A DNA stretch of 64,000 nucleotides from Embleya sp042956465 (GTDB lineage Bacteria > Actinomycetota > Actinomycetes > Streptomycetales > Streptomycetaceae), in assembly GCF_042956465.1 (NCBI RefSeq), contig NZ_JBIBGL010000016.1, positions 1 through 64,000 of the forward strand, written 5' to 3'. Both the position numbers and the translations under genes were made by a program. Shown piece after piece: positions 17,132 through 25,797 of the stretch (positions are counted from its first letter, which is position 1; each line of letters opens with the position of its first letter). The notes below the pieces were generated by a model that did no database searches, had not been told where the DNA came from, and worked only from the letters and a program-made list of their open reading frames with translations.

Positions 17132-17908
17132 GTGTCGCGCGTGCCAGCACATGCCGGAGCAGCCGGCGAAGAACCCAGCGAACCTCCCGGCGTCGCGCCG
17201 GAACCCGCGGTCGAGGCCACGAGCGGAACCCGGAGCGGGACCGGGAGCGAGGGCGAAACCGGGGTCGAGACGGAACCCGGAGCCGAGGCCCGAGCCGAAC
17301 CCGCGCCCGGGGCAGCCGCGGCCAAGGACACCTCCAGCCGGATGTCCCGGGTCGGTCCGCGCCTGCGCGAACTGCGCCTGGCCCAGGGGCTGACCCTGGT
17401 CCAGGTGGCCGGCGCCGCCGGGGTGACCAAGGGCTTCCTGAGCCTGGCCGAGCGCGGCAAGGCATCGGTGTCCGTGCCGACCCTGCTGCGCATCTGCGAC
17501 GCGGTCGGCACCAGCATCGCGGCCCTGTTCGACTACCCCGACCAGGACGTGGTGCGCAGCGGCATCGGCGCGCCGCTGGAGATGGGCGGCATCGGGATCG
17601 AGGAGTTCCTGCTGACACCGGCGGACGAGACGCACGTCCAGGTGATGCGCACCGTGCTGAGCCCGGGCGGCGGCTCGGGCGGCGCGTACGCGCTGGAGGC
17701 CGAGACGGTGTTCGCGTACATGGTCCGCGGCAGCCTCGAACTGACCGTCGACGGCACCGTGCGCCATCTCGGCGCGGGTGACTCGACCACGTTCTCCGCG
17801 CGGCTGGAACACGGATGGACCAATCCGGGCGAGATCGAGGCCGAGGTGTTGTGGTCGATCGCGCCGGCACTGCCGCGCCACGTGACGAAGTTGCGGCCGA
17901 ACCGGTAA
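17132..17908 (+). CDS. XRE family regulator with C-terminal cupin sensor
   Basis: This 258-residue protein combines an N-terminal HTH_3 domain (about residues 75-130; RELRLAQGLTLVQVAGAAGV followed by TKGFLSLAERGKASVS) with a C-terminal cupin_2 barrel containing YMVRGSLELTVDGTV. Members of this class sense small metabolites and control adjacent catabolic or transport genes. The first 70 residues are a low-complexity Glu/Gly/Ala/Pro tail with no predicted fold; the Met at residue 70 (SSRMSRVGP) is an alternative start. GGGAGG precedes the GTG. It faces the dehydrogenase-permease operon across a 178-bp region with palindromic sites, so it probably controls that operon and itself. Confidence 0.9.
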   Translation: MSRVPAHAGAAGEEPSEPPGVAPEPAVEATSGTRSGTGSEGETGVETEPGAEARAEPAPGAAAAKDTSSRMSRVGPRLRELRLAQGLTLVQVAGAAGVTKGFLSLAERGKASVSVPTLLRICDAVGTSIAALFDYPDQDVVRSGIGAPLEMGGIGIEEFLLTPADETHVQVMRTVLSPGGGSGGAYALEAETVFAYMVRGSLELTVDGTVRHLGAGDSTTFSARLEHGWTNPGEIEAEVLWSIAPALPRHVTKLRPNR

Positions 17909-18051
17909 TCACCGGTTGTCGATCGATTGCCGACCGGGGTCGACCGGGTGCGGAGCCGGTACGGACCGATCGGCAGCCCGATGTCCGCCGACCGCGGTCC
18001 GGTTCGGCGGGTCCATGGCGACGTCGGCGCCACGCCGCCCCCGGGGCTTTC

Positions 18052-18057
18052 TATGCT
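18052..18057 (+). promoter_or_regulatory. Likely -10 element for leaderless transcript of XRE gene
   Basis: TATGCT ends six bases before the GTG start codon at 18064. This spacing fits an actinobacterial leaderless mRNA in which transcription begins at the initiation codon; no Shine-Dalgarno sequence is seen. Confidence 0.5.
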
Positions 18058-18063
18058 TGCCGC

Positions 18064-18765
18064 GTGACCGACCCCAATGACCTCGATGTCCGACCGGCGT
18101 TCTCGCCGTCCGCAGCCGCCTCTGCCCGGGGGGTGATGGCGCTAACCTGCGAGCGTGTGGCCGCGACATTGGCTTCGTACGAGCTGCGGGTACTGCCGTC
18201 GACCGTGGCCCAGTGGGAAGCCGGTACGGAACGCCCGAACGAAGCCGAACTGCTCGCCCTCGCCAAGTCCTTGGTCGTCCCCGTGAGCCAACTCATGGGC
18301 GGCCGACCGAGCAATCTCCAGGACCACCGGATCGCCGCCGGCCTCACCCGCGCCGAACTCGCCAACCGGGTACGGATGAAGGAGGTCGGCTACGCCCGAC
18401 TCGAACGTGCGAACAAGTGGCGCGCCGACGAGGAGCGCACCGGCTTCCTGGTCCGCGCGCTGGGCCTGTCGATGCGTGACCTGGCCGAGGTGTCGGGCGT
18501 GGGCCCGGAACTGGAAAACCTGCTCGCCGAGGCCGTGGTGGGCCGCTGGAAGACCCAACTGCCGGAGATTACCCGGCTGATCGGGATGCGCCGCAAACGC
18601 ATCGGCGAGGTGCTGGAAGCGCTGAGCTCGGTCTTTCCGGAAGGCATGGACGTGGCCGACGTGCCGCGGGCCGCGGTGGTCGAGCGGTTCTGGGGCCTGC
18701 TCGGCGACCCGGTCGCGGACCCGGGTGCGCCGGGCGTGTGGCTGCTGCAAGGACGCTTCGCGTAA
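18064..18765 (+). CDS. Helix-turn-helix (XRE-like) protein with two HTH segments
   Basis: This 233-residue cytoplasmic protein contains a first HTH_3 segment at about residues 18-80 (VLPSTVAQWEAGTERPNEAE) and a second at about 80-135 (DHRIAAGLTRAELANRVRM), followed by a helical C-terminal region. Two tandem XRE folds suggest binding to an extended or asymmetric operator. The GTG at 18064 was chosen because a -10 hexamer stands exactly upstream and because the longer frame reads through non-conserved intergenic sequence. It is monocistronic, ending at a perfect palindromic terminator. The target genes are unknown. Confidence 0.8.
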   Translation: MTDPNDLDVRPAFSPSAAASARGVMALTCERVAATLASYELRVLPSTVAQWEAGTERPNEAELLALAKSLVVPVSQLMGGRPSNLQDHRIAAGLTRAELANRVRMKEVGYARLERANKWRADEERTGFLVRALGLSMRDLAEVSGVGPELENLLAEAVVGRWKTQLPEITRLIGMRRKRIGEVLEALSSVFPEGMDVADVPRAAVVERFWGLLGDPVADPGAPGVWLLQGRFA

Positions 18766-18782
18766 ACCGACCCCGAACCCGA

Positions 18783-18826
18783 ACGGTCCTGTCGTCCCGT
18801 CGGATCCGACGGGACGACAGGACCGT
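18783..18826. terminator. Perfect 44-nt palindromic bidirectional terminator
   Basis: The 44 bases read identically on both strands, giving a stem of up to 20 bp with a GATC turn. It stands between the convergent XRE gene (stop 18765) and the anti-sigma gene (stop 18851). Confidence 0.92.
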
Positions 18827-18850
18827 GCTCTTCGAGCCGCCGGACACGGC

Positions 18851-19681
18851 CTACACGGACACGCCGACCAACGTCCCGCCGTCGGCGATGCGCACGTCGA
18901 AGCGGGCGAGTTGGTCCGCGGGCGTCCAGGTGCCGGTCCGGATGACCAGCGGCGCCTCCGAACCCGGGACGCCGTAGCCCTTCGCCGGCACCGTCCAGCT
19001 GGAGACCTGCTGCTCCTTGCCGTCCTTGCCGACCGCGACCAGCGAGCACCGCAACGGGCCGCGCACGTTCCGCAGTTCGAGCGCGAGGTCGGTACCCCAC
19101 GCCTTGCTCTCCAGGGCGAGCCGGGCGGCCGCGCCGGTGCGCGGATCGGTGGCCTCGACGGTCGTGCCGTTGCCGGCGACGGCCGCGAACGGGTCCACGT
19201 TCCGCGCGGACGTGGACGAGTCCTTCCGCAACCAGGTCCGGCCCGTGAGCACCCCCGCGCCCAGGCCGATCACGAGCAGCGCGACGCACGCGGCGACCAG
19301 GAGCGCCGGTCGGGATCGGCGTCGGGCGGCCCGCCGCGCGCCGAGTTCGTCCACCGGTCCCGACTCGGCGGCCGGGGTCGGTGCCGCCCCCGATGTCGAA
19401 GTCGGTTCCGGCACCGAAGCGAGGACCGGTCCGGGCGTGCGCGTCGGTTCGGCCGGGGATGCGGGCGCTGCGGGCGGCGCCGATACCGACGACTCCGGCA
19501 GTTCGTACACCCCCTCGTCCCGCAGCTCGGTCAGCAGCGTGGCCATGCCGGAAAAATCGGCCAGCTCGTCGAGACACCGGTCGCACGTGGCCAGGTGTTC
19601 CTCGAACGCGTCCCGGTCGGCCGGCTCCAACAGGCCGAGGGCATATGCGGCGATATCCGCGTGTTCGGGTTGGATGCTCAT
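18851..19681 (-). CDS. Zinc-binding (ZAS) transmembrane anti-sigma factor
   Basis: This 276-residue protein should hold the ECF sigma factor encoded just upstream. Residues 1-40 form the ZAS domain with H29-x3-C33-x2-C36 (HLATCDRC) and an additional His7 as possible fourth ligand. An acidic/Pro-rich linker leads to one membrane helix at about 127-150 (ALLVAACVALLVIGLGAGVL) and an extracytoplasmic domain. The start codon overlaps the sigma factor stop in ATGA, so the two proteins are translationally coupled. The ZAS class often responds to redox or cell-envelope stress; the signal here is unknown. Confidence 0.93.
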   Translation of the reverse strand: MSIQPEHADIAAYALGLLEPADRDAFEEHLATCDRCLDELADFSGMATLLTELRDEGVYELPESSVSAPPAAPASPAEPTRTPGPVLASVPEPTSTSGAAPTPAAESGPVDELGARRAARRRSRPALLVAACVALLVIGLGAGVLTGRTWLRKDSSTSARNVDPFAAVAGNGTTVEATDPRTGAAARLALESKAWGTDLALELRNVRGPLRCSLVAVGKDGKEQQVSSWTVPAKGYGVPGSEAPLVIRTGTWTPADQLARFDVRIADGGTLVGVSV

Positions 19682-20238
19682 GCCGACACCCCCCTCTCCT
19701 CCAGGACGACCCGCAGGGCGCGCAGTGCGTAGTACACGCGTGACTTCGCCGTACCCGCCGGGATGCCGAGCACGTCGGCCGCCTGATTGACAGTACGGTC
19801 GCGGAAGAACGTTTCGATCAAAATTTCCCGGTGCGATGTGGAGAGCGCGTCCAGCGCGTCGCCGACCACCACCGAACGCAGCAGCCGGTCCACCTCGTCG
19901 CCGGTGGGCAGCGCGGCCAACGGCTCGTCGCCGACCTCCGGCGGACGGGCCGCGCGGGCCCGCTGTTCGTCGATGACCAGCCGGCGCGCGACGGTGACCA
20001 GCCAGGGCAGCAGCGGCGCGGCGGGATCCAGCTTCGCGCGATTGCGCCAGGCCCGGACCAGCACCTCCTGCACGCTGTCCTCGGCGCGTTGCCGATCGCC
20101 GCCGTTCAGTCGCGACACGACCGCGAGCAACGGCCGCGAGTACTCGCGATAGAGCATCGTGACGAACTTGGTCTCCTCGTCGGAGCCCGGCGGGCCGGAA
20201 CCCGGCGGGCCAGACCCCGGTACGTCCACATCGGACAT
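19678..20238 (-). CDS. ECF RNA polymerase sigma factor
   Basis: This 186-residue group IV sigma factor has region 2 around LYREYSRPLLAVV and AEDSVQEVLVRAWRN (about residues 30-72) and region 4 around LSTSHREILIETFFRDRTVN (about 132-178), joined by a short linker. The N-terminal 22 residues hold a repeat GSGPP. GAGGAGG about ten bases before the ATG gives a strong ribosome site. It is co-transcribed with its membrane anti-sigma factor through a 4-bp overlap. The pairing resembles the SigL/RslA or SigK-type architecture, but the exact ECF group cannot be fixed by eye. Confidence 0.94.
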   Translation of the reverse strand: MSDVDVPGSGPPGSGPPGSDEETKFVTMLYREYSRPLLAVVSRLNGGDRQRAEDSVQEVLVRAWRNRAKLDPAAPLLPWLVTVARRLVIDEQRARAARPPEVGDEPLAALPTGDEVDRLLRSVVVGDALDALSTSHREILIETFFRDRTVNQAADVLGIPAGTAKSRVYYALRALRVVLEERGVSA

Positions 20239-20481
20239 CCCCGACCGGCCTCCTCATCCGTAGCCGAGATCCGCTCCCGGAACAGGCAACACCCTAGGGG
20301 TCCCGCCGCCACCGATTCGCCCGGACCCGAGACCGGGTGCGCGTCGTCGCCGGAGCCGCTGCCGCCCGGGCCCGGACTGCGGCGGAGAGCGCCGACGGGG
20401 CGGCGAACGCCGACGTGGTGTCGGAGTACGCCGCCCCGGGGCGGGTGTGCTGCGGGAAGCAGGCCGTGCGCTCGTGTCCGT

Positions 20482-21273
20482 CTACTGCGGGTCGCGGTTG
20501 AACGACGCCTTGGACCAGAAGTAGCCCAGCACCGTCAGCCCCACGCACCAGCCGATCGCGAGCCATCCGTCGTTGCCGATCTCGGTGCCGAGGAGCAGCC
20601 CACGCAGGGTCTCGATGGCGGGGGTGAACGGCTGGTACTCGGCGATCGGTTGGAACCAGCCCGGCATCGTGTCGGCCGGGATGAAGGCGCTGGAGAAGAG
20701 CGGCAGCAGGATCAGCGGCAGTGCGTTGTTGCTGGCCGCCTCGGCGTTGGGGCTGACCAGGCCCATTCCGACCGCTATCCATGTGAGCGCCAGGGCGAAG
20801 AGCGCGAGGAGACCGAGCGCCGCCAACCACTCCAGGGCTGTCGCGTCCGTGGATCGGAAGCCGATGGCCACGGCGACCGCGCCGACGAGGATCACACCGA
20901 CGATCGATTGCAGCACGCTGCCGACGACATGCCCGATGAGCACGGACGGGCGGTGGATCGCCATCGTGCGGAAGCGGGCGATGATGCCTTCGCTCATGTC
21001 GGTGGAGACGGACACCGCGGTCCCGACCGTGGCGCCGCCGATGGTCATCATCAGGATGCCCGGGACGATGTAGGCGATGTACTCGGACCGGTCCGCCCCG
21101 CCGCCCCCGATGCCGGCGCTCATCACGTCGCCGAAGATGTAGACGAAGAGCAGCAGCAGCATGACCGGCGTGAGCAGCAGATTCAGGGTGAGGGACGGGT
21201 AGCGCCGCGCGTGCAGCAGATTGCGCCGCAACATCGTGGACGAGTCGCGCACGGCGAGGGGGAGGGAACTCAT
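20482..21273 (-). CDS. ABC-2 type exporter permease, DrrB-like
   Basis: This 263-residue membrane protein forms the pore of an ABC exporter. Six hydrophobic segments are visible, including LTLNLLLTPVMLLLLFVYIF near residue 28 and the family segment GLVSPNAEAASNNALPLILL. It is the DrrB/ABC-2 type linked to daunorubicin-like drug or lipid export. Its ATG overlaps the stop of the ATPase gene (ATGA), so both subunits are made in equal amounts. The ORF extends upstream in frame but only antisense to ATPase-coding sequence. No biosynthetic cluster adjoins it, so the cargo is unknown. Confidence 0.93.
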   Translation of the reverse strand: MSSLPLAVRDSSTMLRRNLLHARRYPSLTLNLLLTPVMLLLLFVYIFGDVMSAGIGGGGADRSEYIAYIVPGILMMTIGGATVGTAVSVSTDMSEGIIARFRTMAIHRPSVLIGHVVGSVLQSIVGVILVGAVAVAIGFRSTDATALEWLAALGLLALFALALTWIAVGMGLVSPNAEAASNNALPLILLPLFSSAFIPADTMPGWFQPIAEYQPFTPAIETLRGLLLGTEIGNDGWLAIGWCVGLTVLGYFWSKASFNRDPQ

Positions 21274-22262
21274 CGCACGGCCTCCTTGGCTCGGGTGGTG
21301 GTGCCGCTGGTCAGGGCGAAGAACACGTCGTCGAGGTCCGGGGTGTGCACGGTCAGCTCGTCCGCCTCGATGCCGGCCGAGTCCAGCCGGTCGAGGATGG
21401 AGCGCAGTTCGCGCTGGCTGCCGTCGCTGGGGATCTGCAACGACAGCGCCTCGTCGTCCCGGGTGATGTCGTGCAGCGCGGAGGCGGCGGACCGGTATGC
21501 GGACGGGTCGGAGAAGCGCAGTCGTACGTGGCCGCCGGGGATGAGCCGCTTCAACTCGTCGGCGGTCCCCTCGGCGGCGATCCTGCCGTCGTTGAGCACG
21601 GCGATACGGTCGGCGAGTTCGTCGGCCTCGTCCAGGTACTGGGTGGTGAGGAAAACGGTGACGCCGTCGGAGACGAGCTCGCGGATGATCCCCCACATGT
21701 TGTGCCGGCTGCGCGGGTCCAGACCGGTGGTCGGCTCGTCCAGGAAGATGATCCGCGGGTTGCCGACCAGGGTCATGGCGATGTCCAGGCGCCGCTTCAT
21801 GCCGCCGGAGTAGCTCTGCGCGGGCTTCCCGGCGGCTTCGACGAGGTCGAACCGCTCCAGCAACTCGGCGGTGATCCGCCGCCCTTCGCGCTTGGACAGG
21901 TGGTGCAGGTCCGCCATCAGGAGCATGTTCTCCTCGCCGGTGATCAACCCGTCGACCGCGGAGAACTGCCCGGTGACGCCGATCGCGGCCCGCACGCCGT
22001 CCGGTGACGTGGCCACGTCGTGGCCCGCGACCCGGGACTGCCCGCCGTCCGCGGAGATGAGCGTGGAGAGGATCTTCACGACGGTGGTCTTGCCGGCGCC
22101 GTTGGGCCCGAGCAGGGCGAAGACAGAACCGGCCGGGATGTGCAGATCGATGCCGTCCAGGACGGTCTTGTCGCCGTACGACTTGCGCAGACCGACCGTG
22201 GAGACGGCGGCCGGGGCCGGGTCCCTGTCGCCCGGCCTGGATGTGGGCATGACAGAAGGCAT
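21270..22262 (-). CDS. Daunorubicin-resistance-type ABC transporter ATP-binding protein, DrrA-like
   Basis: This 330-residue ATPase energises the adjoining permease. Walker A is GPNGAGKT at 52-59, the signature is YSGGMKRR, Walker B is IIFLDEP, and the H-loop region reads VFLTTQYLDEADELADRI. The C-terminal 90 residues contain the DUF4162 extension common in DrrA proteins. The ATG at 22262 follows GGGAGG; the second Met four codons in is possible. It is preceded 67 bp upstream by a tiny antitoxin-like remnant in the same direction, which may share the promoter. Confidence 0.95.
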   Translation of the reverse strand: MPSVMPTSRPGDRDPAPAAVSTVGLRKSYGDKTVLDGIDLHIPAGSVFALLGPNGAGKTTVVKILSTLISADGGQSRVAGHDVATSPDGVRAAIGVTGQFSAVDGLITGEENMLLMADLHHLSKREGRRITAELLERFDLVEAAGKPAQSYSGGMKRRLDIAMTLVGNPRIIFLDEPTTGLDPRSRHNMWGIIRELVSDGVTVFLTTQYLDEADELADRIAVLNDGRIAAEGTADELKRLIPGGHVRLRFSDPSAYRSAASALHDITRDDEALSLQIPSDGSQRELRSILDRLDSAGIEADELTVHTPDLDDVFFALTSGTTTRAKEAVR

Positions 22263-22329
22263 GGGCCCTCCCGTTCGAAGACTGGAGTGGGTGGGGGAGG
22301 CGGGTGAGTCGAGGCCGGTGCCTTCGGGG

Positions 22330-22497
22330 TCAGGCCCCGGTGCGGCGGGCGCCGATCTCGATGGCGCCGTCGTCGGCGGGCCGCGCCGGCGCGAGGTCGG
22401 GGGCGGGCGTGCGCGGCCGCACGTCGACCGAGCCGGGGGCTTCGGGGGCCACCGCGATCTCGGGGCGGAAGGTGTCGACGTACGGCGTGAGGTTCAT
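22330..22497 (-). pseudogene. Small antitoxin-like (HicB/Arc-related) protein, probably internally deleted
   Basis: This 55-residue frame begins MNLTPYVDTF and continues with APGSVDVR, both of which recall the start and the middle of a roughly 130-160-residue actinomycete protein annotated as HicB-family or ribbon-helix-helix antitoxin-like. The roughly 40-50 residues that normally separate these two segments are missing, and the end is unlike the family. I therefore read it as an in-frame deletion remnant, possibly not functional. The identification rests on memory of the family rather than an alignment. It lies 67 bp upstream of the DrrA-like gene and may mark its promoter region. Confidence 0.4.
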
Positions 22498-22663
22498 AGC
22501 GCCATCATGGCACCATCGTGGCGACACAGGCAAGTCAGGGTGGCGCCTTATCTGGAATCGGCTCGACTGTGGCCACACTGATCTGCGGAAACGTGAAGGC
22601 GACGGGCCGAGTGGCGGTGGTGCCATACGCATTGCTGCGCCGCTGTCCCGGGTGACGCCGGCC

Positions 22664-22699
22664 GACGCCGGATGGTGCCAAGATGTGCCATCCGGCGTC
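22664..22699. repeat. 12-bp perfect stem-loop
   Basis: Arms 22664-22675 and 22688-22699 are perfectly complementary, with a 12-nt loop that itself contains TGCCA repeats. It resembles a terminator, but no gene ends close by on either strand. Confidence 0.6.
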
Positions 22700-22826
22700 A
22701 TCCGATGCCGAGTGCAGCCGCCTCGAATCGCTCGCCGGCCGGACCTGGGGTCCCGGCTCGCCTTCGCGCTCGCCGGGCGAGACCCGGCGCGCCGCGTGGG
22801 CGCCGGCGCTCGTGCGGCACGAGCCG

Positions 22827-22863
22827 AGGGCCGGGCCCGCCACCAGGTGACGGGCCCGGCCCT
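22827..22863. repeat. 13-bp perfect stem-loop
   Basis: Arms 22827-22839 and 22851-22863 pair perfectly around an 11-nt loop. It may terminate transcription of an unrecognised small RNA or of read-through from the dimethylargininase gene. Confidence 0.6.
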
Positions 22864-23345
22864 GGCTTCTCTCGGTCACCCCGGCCGGCCGGACGGGCTT
22901 CTCCGGTCGCCCCGAATAACGACGGATTTCTCCGGCCGGCGATATTTCCGGGGCGATTGCCTCGGTGGCCGAGTCGGTGGCCGGCCCGGCCGAAAGAGGA
23001 ATCGGGCCGCCGTCGAACGGGATTGCGCGAGCAGGGGCGCTTCCCGACGGAAGTCGAGGGGCGGAGACCGATGGTCGGCCTATTCCGGGCGCCGGTACGG
23101 GAATTCGGTCGATCCCGCGCGGACCCGATCCGAGCCCCGACCCGGACCTCGATCCGGGTCGGATCCGGTTCTCGATTCGGAATACGGTATCCGTGCTCGG
23201 CCGAATCGCCGGCTTTCCACCGTGGGGAATGCGGTGAACGGGCCGGCGGTCGGGCGCGTCGACCCGGACGACTCCGGCGCCCGTGGCGGGCTGTCCCGTC
23301 GACGGGACTCGGCCCCGACGAGCGGCCCGCCCGCATCGGGGCCGC

Positions 23346-24191
23346 TCAGCCTCGCAGTTCGAGCGTGCAGCACTTGGCGTTGCCGCCGGCCTTGAGCAAC
23401 TCGGTCAGGTCGATCCCGATCGGGACATAGCCGCGCTCGCGCAGTTGCGGACCGACGAGTTCGACGGCCCGCTCCGGCAGCAGCACGTGTCGGCCGTCGG
23501 AGAGCGCGTTGAGCCCGAACATGGCGGCGGTGGCTTCGTCGGCCAGGATCGCATCGGGGAAGCGCTCGGCCAGCCGGCGCCGGCTGTCGGGGGAGAACGC
23601 CTGCGGGTAGTACATGACCTCGCCGGGACCGAGCACGGAGAGCGCGGTGTCCAGGTGGTAGAACCTGGGATCCACCAGGGTCAGGCTGAGCACCGGGATG
23701 CCGAAGAACTCCTGTGCCTCGTGGTGTCCGCGCAGGTCGCTGCGGAAGCCGCAGCCGGCCAGGAGCTCGCCGCCCACGTAGAGGAAGTCACCCTCGCCCT
23801 CGTTGAAGCTCTCGGCCTGACGCACCTCGGCCCACCCGGCGGCGCGGAACCAGTCGAGGTAGGCGCGTGATTCGTCGGCGCGCTGATGGTGGCGAAACCG
23901 TGCGACGAGCACCTTGCCGTCCACGACGGTCGCGCCGTTGGCCGCGAACACCATGTCCGGAAGGCCGGGCACCGGTTCGATCAGCGCCACGTCGTGCCCG
24001 AGGGCCACGTAGGCATCGTGCAGCCCCTTCCACTGGGCCAGGCCGGTGTCCGCCGAGGTGGGCACGTTCGGATCCATCCACGGATTGATCGAATAGGTGA
24101 CGTCGAAGTAGGTCGGCCGGCACATCAGGAAACGCCGCGGCCGAGCGATGCGGTCGTCGTTCGAAGTCTGTTCGATGGCTGTGTGGGTCAC
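23346..24191 (-). CDS. ddaH: Dimethylargininase (NG,NG-dimethylarginine dimethylaminohydrolase)
   Basis: This 281-residue guanidino-modifying enzyme hydrolyses methylated arginines to citrulline and methylamines. It belongs to the amidinotransferase fold. The nucleophile is Cys274 in NAKCCTLEL, the catalytic His is His179 in RFYHLDTAL, and the acidic pair lies in NEGEGDFLYVGG (E131, E133). Asp79 in PGLPDMVFAANG matches the substrate guanidinium site. Length is near the family norm of 255-280. Arginine deiminase-like or ornithine/Nd-type relatives cannot be ruled out by eye. It is monocistronic and faces a long gene-poor upstream region. Confidence 0.88.
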   Translation of the reverse strand: MTHTAIEQTSNDDRIARPRRFLMCRPTYFDVTYSINPWMDPNVPTSADTGLAQWKGLHDAYVALGHDVALIEPVPGLPDMVFAANGATVVDGKVLVARFRHHQRADESRAYLDWFRAAGWAEVRQAESFNEGEGDFLYVGGELLAGCGFRSDLRGHHEAQEFFGIPVLSLTLVDPRFYHLDTALSVLGPGEVMYYPQAFSPDSRRRLAERFPDAILADEATAAMFGLNALSDGRHVLLPERAVELVGPQLRERGYVPIGIDLTELLKAGGNAKCCTLELRG

Positions 24192-24566
24192 CTTGATTCC
24201 CTTGTTCTCCGTGATTGTGTCCGGGGCGAAATCAATGCCGATGCAAAACGGTGGGTTCGACCGGACGGAAACACGACGTGTACCCGATGCGGGTATGCCG
24301 GATAAGAGCGGGATCGCCGCGGGCCGAAGCTAGCACGGGGTGCGGGCCGTACTCGTCCCGTTGGCGGGACAAGCGCGGTAAATGGATATTCACGATTTCG
24401 ACGGGATCGGTTCGGGTAATTCCACCGCGCATTATGCGTTGCGCGGGTGCCGGCGCGTGCCTTCGCGCGACGCGCATGCCCGAATGGACTCGGGCGGTAT
24501 GTCGACAACTTCGGGTGCGACCTCGCGCCGCCGGTCGGGGCGGGGGCGGGGCAGGGGCGCGGGCGT

Positions 24567-24693
24567 CCGCGTCGGTCGAACGCCTCGGGGTGCCGCCGAT
24601 GCCCGCGGGGCTGGTCGACGTCGCCGGAACCCGCGTCGGTCGAACGCCTCGGGTGCCGCCGATGCCCACGGTGCCGCTCGACGTCGCCGGATG
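24567..24693. repeat. Two tandem copies of a 64-bp unit
   Basis: The unit beginning CCGCGTCGGTCGAACG runs from 24567 to 24630 and repeats from 24631 to about 24693, with one deleted G and a few changes near the end of copy two. The period is not a multiple of three, so the repeat is not under coding constraint in one frame. Confidence 0.8.
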
Positions 24694-25478
24694 TGTCGGC
24701 GGCCGTCGACGAACTCGCCGGGCAACCGGTGCCCGGATTCGTGGACTTGCGCGTGGGGGCCGGCGCCCGGGTTCGTGGCGGGCCCGCTCGCGGACCGCGC
24801 CTTCGGGTCGGGCCGGCCGTGCGTCGGTGCCGTGCGTCGGTCGAGGTCGCGTGGGTCCTGCGGAACGAGCGCGCATACCGACCCCGCGCGCCGCCCGGCG
24901 ACCGGACTTGCCCACCCGGATCGGCTTCCGGTCACCCGGGCCCGGAGGCTCTCGACTGCCCGAACCGCCCGATTCGGAAGGCTGTCGATCGACGCACGGA
25001 TCGTCTGCGCTCCGATCGGCTCTCTCCCGCCCGGCTGCCCCGGAGTGGAAGCGCTCGGCTCCGGTTCGGCGTCGGGCCGGCCGGCTGGATCCGATCGTTC
25101 GACGGGCACGATCCGCACGCGAACGGGTCGCCCGGAAATCCGGCCGGATGGCCGAAGTCATTCCCGATGTGGCTCGTTCGTGAATGTGCGATGGCACATG
25201 CCTTGCGGCGTCGTCAGGAAGGCGTCAAGAAGGCCCGGGGTTTCGAGCCGCAGCGGGTTGCGCACCTTATAGTGACCGCCCCGCGAACTCGGTCGGTCGC
25301 ATCATCACGGCCGAAACCGGACACAATCCGGTTGGTCGAAACTTTTTCGCCGTTGCGCGGAATGGGATGATCGACTACCGAGCGGCTGGGGACGGTATCT
25401 CTCCGAAACAACCCGTGGTCGGTTCCTTGATTTCCGGGAGTCGCTGAGATCTACTCGGGTGGGCCGTCGAAGAGAACC

Positions 25479-25507
25479 ACATTGAATGTGGATCTTCAGG
25501 CGCCGGC
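25479..25507. promoter_or_regulatory. Compound dyad symmetry
   Basis: An inner CCACATT-G-AATGTGG is flanked by outer GAAGA and TCTTC arms, giving a 29-bp two-level dyad. It lies about 350 bp upstream of the LmbU-family gene and may be an operator or RNA hairpin. Confidence 0.5.
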
Positions 25508-25797
25508 AGGGCGTGACGCCGGTAGCCGCAACGCCAACGGGGATCTGTGAAGAGGCGAACGGGGCGAGTCGTTGATGCACGTATTCGTACACATGTCGGC
25601 CATTTCCGACCGCGCGGTCTCGCAGACCGCGCGGCACGGTCGTACGCACGTGGAGCCCGGACCGTCGACCATCCGGCCGGGAGCGATCGGAGGGTGTCAA
25701 TCGCGCCCGGTCGCGCCGGTGGGGTCGACGGTCGGCTGAATACATACCGGATGGGTCCGGTGTACCGCCCATGGCGGGGCTCCCCGTGGCGACGAGC

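Larger units (their letters stand above)
22498..23345. other. 848-bp region without a recognised gene, with two strong stem-loops
   Basis: No frame has convincing codon bias or family similarity on either strand. The half near 22500-22620 has mixed composition and probably holds the promoter of the leftward small gene and ABC exporter. Two large hairpins occur (22664-22699 and 22827-22863). The remainder, to the stop of dimethylargininase, is GC-rich with repetitive GATCCG/CCGGATC-like tracts and no clear feature. Confidence 0.6.

Noticed and set aside
22304..23430. Open frames on both strands in the 848-bp gap
   Set aside because: They mutually overlap, are Arg/Pro-rich and lack consistent codon bias or ribosome sites.
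24567..24693. CRISPR-like array
   Set aside because: Only two adjoining 64-bp copies without spacers and no cas genes.
24232..25370. Three long overlapping frames in the gene-poor region, which could encode repeat proteins
   Set aside because: The 64-bp repeat shifts the frame, amino-acid composition is random-like and no start with ribosome site is present.
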